Shown piece after piece: positions 35,660 to 43,381 of a stretch of DNA of 64,000 nt (its first letter is position 1; each line of letters begins with the position of its first letter). The position numbers and the translations under genes were made by a program. The notes beneath the pieces are model-generated. The model made no database searches and was not told where the DNA came from. It worked only from the letters and a program-made list of their open reading frames with translations. Where the stretch lies: the NCBI RefSeq assembly GCF_003150835.1, contig NZ_CP029479.1, positions 2,207,501 through 2,271,500 of the forward strand, read 5' to 3'. The stretch is from Phenylobacterium parvum (GTDB lineage Bacteria > Pseudomonadota > Alphaproteobacteria > Caulobacterales > Caulobacteraceae).

Positions 35660-36423
35660 AGCTTCCAGGGCGCCTGGCCCGACGCCCACAGGGCCTCGAG
35701 GTTGTTCTTGTCGCGCAGGGTGTCCATGCCGGTCCAGAAGCCCGGGTGAGGAAAGGCCATCAGCTGGCCGTCGGCGGCCAGGCCTTGCAGGGGCTCCGAC
35801 TCCCAGGGCATGGGATCGCCGGAAATACGGCTTACCACCTCGGGCTGGAGGACGAAGAAGCCGCCGTTGATCAGCCCCTCGTCGCCGGGGGGCTTTTCCA
35901 CGAAGCGCCTTACGGCGCCGTCATTGATGTCCAGGGCCCCATAGCGCCCGGGAGGCGAGACCGCCGTCACCGTCGCCTGCCGCCCATGCGAGCGGTGGAA
36001 GGCCGCCAGCGCGCCGATGTCCACGTCGGCGACACCGTCGCCATAGGTGAAGAAGAAGGGCTGACCCGGCTCCAGATAGCCCGCCACCCGCCTCAGCCGA
36101 CCGCCGGTCATGGTCTCGGCCCCGGTGTCCACCAGGGTCACCCGCCAGGGCTCGTGGTGGGTGGCGTGGTACTCCACCGCGCCCTTGGCCAGGTCGACCG
36201 TCAGGTCGGCGTTGTGCAGGACGTAGTTGGCGAAATACTCCTTGATCATGTAGCCCCGGTAGCCGAGGCAGATGATGAAATCCCGGACCCCGAAGTGGGA
36301 GTACAGCTTCATGATGTGCCAGAGGATCGGTCGGCCGCCGATCTCGATCATGGGCTTGGGCCGCAGGTGGCTTTCCTCGGAGATCCGGGTGCCCAGGCCG
36401 CCGGCCAGGATCACCGCCTTCAT
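35650..36423 (-). CDS. rfbF: Glucose-1-phosphate cytidylyltransferase
   Basis: Makes CDP-glucose from CTP and glucose 1-phosphate, the first step of CDP-deoxysugar synthesis. The nucleotide loop is AGGLGTRISEES (7-18), followed by RPKPMIEIGG (21-30); the metal-binding Asp is in FFFTYGDGVADVD. From the ATG at 36423 the protein has 257 residues and starts MKAVILAGG, exactly as in the family. An upstream ATG at 36465 is in frame but would add a non-conserved tail. This is the first gene of a five-gene overlapping operon that ends at 31862. Confidence 0.95.
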   Translation of the reverse strand: MKAVILAGGLGTRISEESHLRPKPMIEIGGRPILWHIMKLYSHFGVRDFIICLGYRGYMIKEYFANYVLHNADLTVDLAKGAVEYHATHHEPWRVTLVDTGAETMTGGRLRRVAGYLEPGQPFFFTYGDGVADVDIGALAAFHRSHGRQATVTAVSPPGRYGALDINDGAVRRFVEKPPGDEGLINGGFFVLQPEVVSRISGDPMPWESEPLQGLAADGQLMAFPHPGFWTGMDTLRDKNNLEALWASGQAPWKLWS

Positions 36424-36518
36424 GCCCGCCGCGGGACTGTCGGATTGGGTCAAGACGCTCTGCATCCCTCTGGCGCGCCGCCTGCGCGCCCTTCCTCTTA
36501 GCCCGAAGCTTTGCGCCA

Positions 36519-37250
36519 ATGAAGCCTGAACGGCCCGTCGACCTCATCGTCATCGGCGCCCAGAAGGCCGGCACCACCGCCCTCTTCGACTATCTGGGCG
36601 ACGATCCCGCCTTCGTCCGCTCCGACATCAAGGAGGTCCACTTCTTCGACGTCGAGGACCCGGCGGCGCCGACCCCGGACCTGTCGGCCTACGCCGCACA
36701 CTTCCCCGATCGTCCGGGCGTCCGCGTCGAGGCCACCCCCATCTACATCTACTGGCCCGGCGCCCTGGAGCGGATCGCCGCCGCCTGCCCGGGCGCGCGC
36801 CTCGTCCTCCTGCTGCGCGACCCGGTCGAAAGGGCCTGGTCCCACTGGCGCATGGAGACGGCCCGGGGCGCGGAGACCCAGCCCTTCGCCTGGTGCATCC
36901 GCCGGGGCCGCCAGCGCCTCTTCGAGGCCGAGCCCTTCGGCTTCCATCGCGAGTTCTCCTATGTCGAGCGCGGCTTCTACGGCGAGCAGGTCGAGCGCCT
37001 CTTTTCCCTCTTCGATCCCGCCGACGTCCTGATCGCCCGGGCCGAGGACCTCGACACAGATCCCGCCGCCGTCCTTTCCCGGCTCTCCGCCTTCGCCGGG
37101 ACCCCGCCGCCCCCGCCCGTCCGTCCCCGCCGGGTCCACGTGGGCGAACCCGCCCCCATCCCGCCCGAAGACGCCGCCTTCCTGCGACAGGTCTACGCCC
37201 CCGACCAGGCCCGCCTGACCACCCTGACCGGGATCCGCTGGGGCGCCTGA
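36519..37250 (+). CDS. PAPS-dependent sulfotransferase
   Basis: A sulfotransferase of 243 residues. The 5'-phosphosulfate loop is IGAQKAGTTALF (12-23), and the 3'-phosphate motif is LLLLRDPVERAWSHW (97-111). KEVHFFD (39-45) matches the family's next block. The arrangement is like the heparan-sulfate/glycan sulfotransferases. It is divergent from rfbF, with 95 bases between the starts, so it may add sulfate to the same glycan. There is no signal peptide, so it acts in the cytosol on a lipid-linked or nucleotide-linked acceptor. Confidence 0.88.
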   Translation: MKPERPVDLIVIGAQKAGTTALFDYLGDDPAFVRSDIKEVHFFDVEDPAAPTPDLSAYAAHFPDRPGVRVEATPIYIYWPGALERIAAACPGARLVLLLRDPVERAWSHWRMETARGAETQPFAWCIRRGRQRLFEAEPFGFHREFSYVERGFYGEQVERLFSLFDPADVLIARAEDLDTDPAAVLSRLSAFAGTPPPPPVRPRRVHVGEPAPIPPEDAAFLRQVYAPDQARLTTLTGIRWGA

Positions 37251-37329
37251 ATAGCCACCGGCCTCCACCCGGACCGCCCCCACCCAATTCCTCCCCCCAG
37301 CGGGCCGGAAGGGGTCAGCTGAGATGCCG

Positions 37330-37445
37330 TTGACCCCCTCACCGGGCTCCGCCCGGAGCTCCCCCTTGGGGGAGCAATTGCCCACTCATTCCTCCCCCAA
37401 GGGGGAGGTGGACCGGGGCGAAAGCCGCGGGACGGAGGGGGTCAA
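37330..37445 (-). repeat. Palindromic intergenic repeat element, copy B, complete with terminal inverted repeats
   Basis: A 116-bp element bounded by the perfect 11-base inverted repeats TTGACCCCCTC (37330-37340) and GAGGGGGTCAA (37435-37445). Inside are three hairpins: CCGGGC-TCC-GCCCGG (37342-37356), GCTCCCCC-TT-GGGGGAGC (37358-37375) and CCTCCCCC-AA-GGGGGAGG (37391-37408). It fills the gap between the sulfotransferase and the M23 peptidase; nothing else was recognised in that gap. Confidence 0.85.
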
Positions 37446-37508
37446 GGGCGCTCGACAAGAGGCAACCCAAGGGCCAAGCTTGAGGCCTTGCAATAGTGGG
37501 GTGCCCCC

Positions 37509-38489
37509 ATGCGCAGCCTCTACGCCCTGCCCCTCCTGCTCCTGCTCGCCGCCGCCGCGCCGGCGCCGCCGCGGCTGGCCCTGCCTATCGCCTGCACGCC
37601 CGGTTCGGACTGCTTCCTGCAGAACCATGTCGACCGCGATCCCGGCCCGGGGGCGCGGGACTTCCGCTGCGGCGGCCAGACCTACGAGGCCCATACGGGC
37701 ACGGACATCCGCATCCCCGACCACGCTGCACGGGCGCGGGGCGTCGACGTCCTGGCCGCGGCGCCCGGGCGGGTGGTGCGGCTGCGCGACGGCGAGCCGG
37801 ACGTCTCGGTAAAGGACCCTGCCGCGCCGCCCGTCGCTGGCCGGGAGTGCGGCAACGGCGTCGTCATCGACCACGGCGGCGGCTGGGAGACCCAGTCCTG
37901 CCACCTGGCCCGGGGCTCGATCCGCGTGAAGGTGGGCCAGGAGGTCGCCGCCGGCCAGCCCATCGCCCGGGTCGGACTGTCAGGGAACACCGAGTATCCC
38001 CACCTGCACCTCACGGTCCGGCAGGGCGCGCGGACCGTGGATCCCTTCCTGCCCGACGGCGGGGCGGCCTGCTCGGTAGGGGCTGGCGGCGCCGGCCTCT
38101 GGACGCCCGCAGCCGGAGCGGCCCTGGCCTATCGCCCTGGCGGAGCGGTGTTGAACGCCGGCTTTGCCGACGGCCCCGTGGACAACGCCCGTGTGGAGGC
38201 CGGCGGCCCGCCGCGCCCTGGGCGAAGCGCCCCGGCCCTCGTGGCCTATGTCCGCGCCATCAACCTCGCCGGCGGCGACCGGCCGGTCCTGACCCTCACC
38301 GGGCCCGGCGGCGTGGTTCTCGCCCGCAGCGAGGGGGCGCCCCTGGACCGAAGCAAGGCCCAGTGGCTGGTCTATGTGGGCAAGAGGACCCCGCCCGGCG
38401 GATGGCCGCCGGGACTCTACCGGGCCGACTACGCGGTCCTGCGGGACGGACGCGCCATCCTGTCCCGCAGCTTCGACATCGCGCTCTGA
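37509..38489 (+). CDS. Exported M23 family metallopeptidase (LytM type)
   Basis: A secreted zinc peptidase of 326 residues of the family that cuts peptidoglycan cross-bridges. The signal peptide is residues 1-19 (cleavage after APA or a little later). The zinc ligands are His62 and Asp66 in HTGTD and the HxH pair His165/His167 in PHLHL; His132 (CHLARG) is the likely catalytic helper. The C-terminal 130 residues (about 195-326) form a beta-rich extra region that resembles no named domain to me. Cys residues at 29, 35, 54, 114, 131 and 184 could form disulfides. It converges on the 1590-residue RTX gene, 9 bases away. Confidence 0.9.
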   Translation: MRSLYALPLLLLLAAAAPAPPRLALPIACTPGSDCFLQNHVDRDPGPGARDFRCGGQTYEAHTGTDIRIPDHAARARGVDVLAAAPGRVVRLRDGEPDVSVKDPAAPPVAGRECGNGVVIDHGGGWETQSCHLARGSIRVKVGQEVAAGQPIARVGLSGNTEYPHLHLTVRQGARTVDPFLPDGGAACSVGAGGAGLWTPAAGAALAYRPGGAVLNAGFADGPVDNARVEAGGPPRPGRSAPALVAYVRAINLAGGDRPVLTLTGPGGVVLARSEGAPLDRSKAQWLVYVGKRTPPGGWPPGLYRADYAVLRDGRAILSRSFDIAL

Positions 38490-38498
38490 GGGCGGGCC

Positions 38499-41400
38499 TC
38501 AGGTCACGATGTCTGCAGCGCTGATCCCGGCGCTGGTCACCCCGGCCAGGACGATCACCTGGTCGGCGTCGCCATCGCTGTCCGTATCGATGAACAGGTA
38601 GCCGTTGGTCCCGTCGAACTGGAAGGCGTAGAGCTGCGTCGCCGAGGACGTCCCGTTCAGGGCGGCCAGGGCGATGTCTGCGGCGGCCAGTGCGGCGGCG
38701 AAGTCCGCCACGGCGGCGCCCGCTTCCACATAGTTGCCGGTCCCCGCAGTGGCGTCACCCGCAAGGCCGAGGCCCAGCGTGTCCGCGCCGGAGGTGAAGT
38801 CGGCGATACTGTCCGCCGTTCCCAGGGTCAGGCCGGAGTCTGTCGATCCGAAGACGAAGGTGTCCGAACCGCTCCCGCCGACCAGGCTGTCAGCCCCGGC
38901 GCCCCCGGTGATCCGGTCCGCGGCGGACGAGCCCGTCAGGGTCTCGGCGCCCAGGGCCCCGTTCAGGTTGGTGGAGAGGTTGGCCAGGCCGGTCAGGCTG
39001 GCCAGGCTCGCGCTGCCTCCCGTCGCCGCCGTGACGTTCAGGGTCTCCGTCCCGCCGCCCGCCGTGCCGTTGATGGACCAGGTCTGGCCCGCCACCTGGG
39101 CGGCGGTCAGGATCAGGGTGGCGCCATCGGCGAGGGAGAAGGCTTCGACGCTGGTGAAGGCCACGCTCGTGAGGTTGGTGCTGGAGGCGAGGCGCACCGT
39201 GTCTGTGCCGTTTCCGCCATTCACCGTCTCCCCCACCGCGGTGTCCGGCGTGCCGTTGTAGACGAAGGTGTCGTTGCCATCGCCGCCGGCCATGATGTCG
39301 ATCCCGAGGCCGCCGGTGATCGTGTCCGTTCCCAGCGATCCGGTCAGGACCTCGTCGCCCGCCGCCCCGACAAGGGAGATCCCGGCGTTGGTCACCGCCG
39401 TGAAGGTCGACAGGTCGACCGTGGCGCCGGAGGCGGCGTTCACCACCATGGTCTCGGCCGCGCCGCCAGCGACGCCCGTTACGGTCCACGCCAGACCGGT
39501 GACCTGGGCCCCGGTGAAGGTGGCCGTCTGGCCGCTGGCGATGGACACGCCGTCGATGTTCAGCATGACCAGGCCGGTCAGGTCCGTGCTGGCGGTCACG
39601 AGCAGGGTGTCCGTGCCCGAGGTCCCGTCCACGGTCTCGCCCGTGGTCACTTCCGAGGTCCCGCCGAAGGCGAAGACGTCATTGCCCAGGCCGCCGATCA
39701 CGCTGTCGTTGCCGGCGCCGCCGCTGAGGGTGTCATTGCCGGTATCGCCGACCAGGGTGTCATTGCCGCCAAGACCCTGGATCGACTCGTCGCCCGTCCA
39801 GCCGGTGATGAACTGGTTGCCGCCGTCGCCGACGACGCGGACCGCCACACCCGAATAGCCTTGTGACGACGGCAGGGTATAGGTCGACGAGGTGACGTTG
39901 ACCGTCAGGGTCGAGCCCGCGCCGCCGGAGACCGTCGGCAGGGTGGCGAGCTGGGCGGTCGAGATCGTGGCGTCCTGGCCCGAGGCGATCGACAGGGCGT
40001 CGATATTGTTGAAGGTCACGCCGCTGTTGAAGGTGGTCGAGCCCACCACCAGCACCGTGTCGGTGCCGGACACGCCGTCCACGATCTCACCCGCTGCCGC
40101 TTCCGAGCTGCCCCGGTAGACGAAGACGTCGTCGCCCAGGCCGCCGTTCATGGTGTCGGCGCCATTGCCGCCCACCAGGGTGTCGTTGCCGCCAGCCCCC
40201 GGGTTGTTGTCGCCCGAAAGCGAGTCATTGCCGTCGTAGCCGTGGATGTAGTCGGCGCCGTTGCTGCCCGTCAGGGTGTCGGCCCCGATGTCGCCGGTCA
40301 GCACGCCAACCGTCAGCCCCGCCAGGCGCACCGCCGTGTCGAGGACGTTGTCGCCATTGGTGTCTGCGAACACATAGGTCCCGTCGCCGGCGACCACCGT
40401 CGAGATCACGTCATGCAGCCCGGCCGTGATCAGGGCCTGGGCGGAGGTCAGGGCCGCCGCATAGGTGGCCGCGCCCGCCGAGGTGAAGTAGCTCGTCGCC
40501 GCCGTCAGGCCGACCAGGTAGTGGTCGAACTCGGTGGTGGTGAAGTCCGAGATGGTCTCCACGGCGCCCCCGGTCAGGACGCTGGCGTCGCCGGTGGCGA
40601 AGGTGAAGAAGTCCAGCCCCGTGCCGCCGGCCAGGCTGTCCGTACCCGCGCCGCCTGTAATCGTGTCCGACCCGCCGGCGCCGTTCAGGGTGTCGGCGCC
40701 GACGCCGCCCAGGAGCAGGCCGGTCCCGGACAGGCCGTTCAGGACGTCGTCGGCGTCATCGCCGGACAGGGTGCCGTCGCCCGAGAGCGTGTCCGTCCCG
40801 AGGCCGCCGGTCACCGTATTGGCGCCCGTGTCGGCGCTGAGGTTGTCGGCGCCATCGCCTCCCACCAGGGTGTCCGTGCCGGTCGTGCCGGACAGGGTGT
40901 CATTGCCCACGCCGCCGTCGACGCTGTTGTTCCCGGCCATGGCCGAGACGGAATCGTCGCCCTCGGCGCCGAGCACGGTTTCGCCGCCCGTGGAGCCCAG
41001 GACCGTGTCGTTGGCCGTCCCGGCGAGGATCAGGTCCGCGCCACCGCCCGAGGTGATGCTGTCGGCGCCGTCGCCGCCCGAGATCGTTTCCGAACCCGCG
41101 CCGCCGGCCACGGTGTCCGCCCCGGCGTCGCCGGTGAGGGAGGAGCCGCCCGCACCGCCCACCAGGCTGTCGGTCCCGTCGCCGCCGATCAGGCTGTCGG
41201 CGCCGCCGCCCGAGACCACGGTGTCGTTGCCCAGGCCGCCGGTGACATAGTCGATGCCCGCGCCGCCCAGGATACTGTCATTGCCTTCGCCGCCGTCGCC
41301 AATGACCGAGGAGGCCGCGTTGGCGGACAGGTCCAGGGCGTCGTCGCCGGTCCCGCCCACCAGGGTCGAGGAGCCAGAGCCCGACACCAGGGTGTCGGCG

Positions 41401-43271
41401 CCCGCGCCGCCATCCATCGTGTCCGCACCCGCCCCAGAGCTGGCCAGGCGGTCATTGCCGTCGCCGCCCGTCAGGGTGTCCGTACCGGCGCCACCGATCA
41501 GGGTGTCATTGCCCGCGCCGCCGGTGACGCTGTTGGCCCCGGCCCCGGCGTTGACGCTGTCATCGCCCTCGTCGCCCGAGATCAGGTCGTTGCCAGTCCC
41601 GGAGCTGAGGTTGTCGTTGTCTGCGCCGCCCGTCAGGGTGTTGGCGCCGTCGCCGGCCGAGACCGTGTCGGCACCCGCCCCGCCGGTCACATTGTCATTG
41701 CCGGAACCCGCGGCGACGCTGTCGTTGCCGTCACCGCCCGTGACAAGGTTGTTGCCCGCGCCAACGTCGGCGGTGTCGTTGCCGGCGCCCAGGTCGACAA
41801 TGTCGTTGCCGGCCCCGGAGGCGACGGAGTCGTTGCCTTCGCCGCCGGAGAGGGACTGGTTGCCCCCGCCACCGAACAGGGTGTCGTTGCCCGCGTCTCC
41901 AGTCACGGTGGAGGCGCCCGCGTTGGAGCCCAGGCTGTCGTCTCCGGCGCCGCCGAGGATCACCGAGGCGCCCGTCCCGGCGTCGGACACGACCGTGTCA
42001 CTTCCTGCGCCGCCGTCGACGCTGTCCGCCCCGGTCCCCGCACCCAGGACGAAGCGGTCATTGCCGTCGCCGCCCGTCAGGCTGTCGGCGCCGGTCCCGC
42101 CGGCCAGGGTGTCGTCGCCCAGGTCGCCGAACACCAGGTTGGCGCCGTCGCCGGCCCTGAGGTCGTCATTGCCCTGGCCGCCATAGATCGTGTCGGCGCC
42201 GGTCCCGGCGGTGACGCTGTCATTGCCGATGTTGCCGTGCAGGAAGTTCGCCCCGTCCGACCCGGTCAGGGTGTCGTTGTCCTGGCCGCCCAGCAGGGTG
42301 TCCGCGGAGGCTGAGCCCACCAGGCTGTCCGCCCCGGCGTTGCCGTTCACGCTGTCGGCGCCGCCGCCGCCCACCACTGTGTCGTTGCCCGCACCGCCGG
42401 AGATCGTATCGGCGAGGATGGAGCCCGTCAGGCTGTCGGCCCCGCCGTCACCCGAGATGTTGTTGGCGCCCCCGGCGTCGGTCACGGTGTCGTTGTCGTC
42501 ACCGCCCGAGATCACGTCGGCGCCGGCGCCGCCGGCGATGACGTCCGCGCCCGAACCGCCCTCGAGGCGGTTGGCCCCGTCGCCGCCAGAGAGGCTGTCA
42601 TCGCCTTCGCCGCCCAGCAGGGTATCGGCGCCGGTCTGGCCGGAGAGGGTGTCTGCGCCCAGGTCGCCCGAAGCATAGTTGGCGCCGTCACCGGCCCTGA
42701 TGTCGTCATTGTCCTGGCCGCCCAGCAGGGTGTCGGCGCTGGCGCCGCCCACCAGGGTGTCCGCGCCGAGGTTGCCGTGCATCCAGTTGACGCCGGCGTC
42801 GCCCACGACGCTGTCGTTGCCCTTGCCGCCATAGAGGCTGTCGCCACCGGCGCCGCCCGACAGGGTGTCGTTGCCGATATTGCCCTGGATGATGTCGTTC
42901 CCGTCGAGGCCAGACAGGGAGTCATCGCCATCATTGCCATAGAGGGCGTCGTTCAGGGCCGAGCCCGCCCGGCTGTCGGCGCCTGTCGTGCCGAGGTAGA
43001 GCATGGTGCCGTCAGGCAGGTTGATCTGGCCGGTCACGCCGCCCATCCCCGCCAGCGCCGTGCTGAACACCTTTGTCGTCGTCCCGACGGTCAGGGTGAT
43101 GTTGGCCGGGACCACGGGCGCGGGCGGAAAGCCGCCGCCGCCCGTCTGGGGGTTGAACCTCACCTCCACCGACTGGGCCGTCAGGGTGGGGTTGGAGAAG
43201 GTCAGGGTATCGCCGGGCTGGAAGGCCGCAGCCTGGGCGTCGGTGATGGTCTCGAAGGTATAGGCGGTCAT
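38499..43271 (-). CDS. RTX repeat protein, 1590 residues, with internal C-terminal-like domain and three extension modules
   Basis: A large type I secretion substrate candidate. Layout: N-terminal shared domain 1-105 (starts TAYTFETITDAQAAAF); RTX array ~110-880; a copy of the paralogues' C-terminal domain at ~886-985 (ETISDF, YVFADTNGDNVLD); short RTX; then three ~130-150-residue modules starting near 1049, 1197 and 1333, each opening with F-x-Y/F and G-E-x-V-x-G and ending in a G-A-x-G-x-E-x-L-T-G block; a last RTX stretch; and the true C-terminal domain ~1468-1590 (SIADFTSGADT). No signal peptide. Repeats would bind calcium. GGAG precedes the ATG by about eight bases. The whole gene lies downstream of the exporter genes on the same strand, 110 bases after the giant paralogue. 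Confidence 0.9.
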   Translation of the reverse strand: MTAYTFETITDAQAAAFQPGDTLTFSNPTLTAQSVEVRFNPQTGGGGFPPAPVVPANITLTVGTTTKVFSTALAGMGGVTGQINLPDGTMLYLGTTGADSRAGSALNDALYGNDGDDSLSGLDGNDIIQGNIGNDTLSGGAGGDSLYGGKGNDSVVGDAGVNWMHGNLGADTLVGGASADTLLGGQDNDDIRAGDGANYASGDLGADTLSGQTGADTLLGGEGDDSLSGGDGANRLEGGSGADVIAGGAGADVISGGDDNDTVTDAGGANNISGDGGADSLTGSILADTISGGAGNDTVVGGGGADSVNGNAGADSLVGSASADTLLGGQDNDTLTGSDGANFLHGNIGNDSVTAGTGADTIYGGQGNDDLRAGDGANLVFGDLGDDTLAGGTGADSLTGGDGNDRFVLGAGTGADSVDGGAGSDTVVSDAGTGASVILGGAGDDSLGSNAGASTVTGDAGNDTLFGGGGNQSLSGGEGNDSVASGAGNDIVDLGAGNDTADVGAGNNLVTGGDGNDSVAAGSGNDNVTGGAGADTVSAGDGANTLTGGADNDNLSSGTGNDLISGDEGDDSVNAGAGANSVTGGAGNDTLIGGAGTDTLTGGDGNDRLASSGAGADTMDGGAGADTLVSGSGSSTLVGGTGDDALDLSANAASSVIGDGGEGNDSILGGAGIDYVTGGLGNDTVVSGGGADSLIGGDGTDSLVGGAGGSSLTGDAGADTVAGGAGSETISGGDGADSITSGGGADLILAGTANDTVLGSTGGETVLGAEGDDSVSAMAGNNSVDGGVGNDTLSGTTGTDTLVGGDGADNLSADTGANTVTGGLGTDTLSGDGTLSGDDADDVLNGLSGTGLLLGGVGADTLNGAGGSDTITGGAGTDSLAGGTGLDFFTFATGDASVLTGGAVETISDFTTTEFDHYLVGLTAATSYFTSAGAATYAAALTSAQALITAGLHDVISTVVAGDGTYVFADTNGDNVLDTAVRLAGLTVGVLTGDIGADTLTGSNGADYIHGYDGNDSLSGDNNPGAGGNDTLVGGNGADTMNGGLGDDVFVYRGSSEAAAGEIVDGVSGTDTVLVVGSTTFNSGVTFNNIDALSIASGQDATISTAQLATLPTVSGGAGSTLTVNVTSSTYTLPSSQGYSGVAVRVVGDGGNQFITGWTGDESIQGLGGNDTLVGDTGNDTLSGGAGNDSVIGGLGNDVFAFGGTSEVTTGETVDGTSGTDTLLVTASTDLTGLVMLNIDGVSIASGQTATFTGAQVTGLAWTVTGVAGGAAETMVVNAASGATVDLSTFTAVTNAGISLVGAAGDEVLTGSLGTDTITGGLGIDIMAGGDGNDTFVYNGTPDTAVGETVNGGNGTDTVRLASSTNLTSVAFTSVEAFSLADGATLILTAAQVAGQTWSINGTAGGGTETLNVTAATGGSASLASLTGLANLSTNLNGALGAETLTGSSAADRITGGAGADSLVGGSGSDTFVFGSTDSGLTLGTADSIADFTSGADTLGLGLAGDATAGTGNYVEAGAAVADFAAALAAADIALAALNGTSSATQLYAFQFDGTNGYLFIDTDSDGDADQVIVLAGVTSAGISAADIVT

Positions 43272-43381
43272 GGACAGGCTCCGGAAGGCGCGGTTCCGCC
43301 CGCGCTCGGCGCAGGGGTTAAGATCAGCTTTACCTTTTCCTTAGCGCCCCAGTCTGTCGAGTCCAAGTCAGTGTGGGGTTA

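Noticed and set aside
37251-37508. A small gene in the gap before the M23 peptidase
   Set aside because: The open frames crossing it code for Pro/Ser/Gly-rich sequence made of the palindromic element and have no ribosome site.
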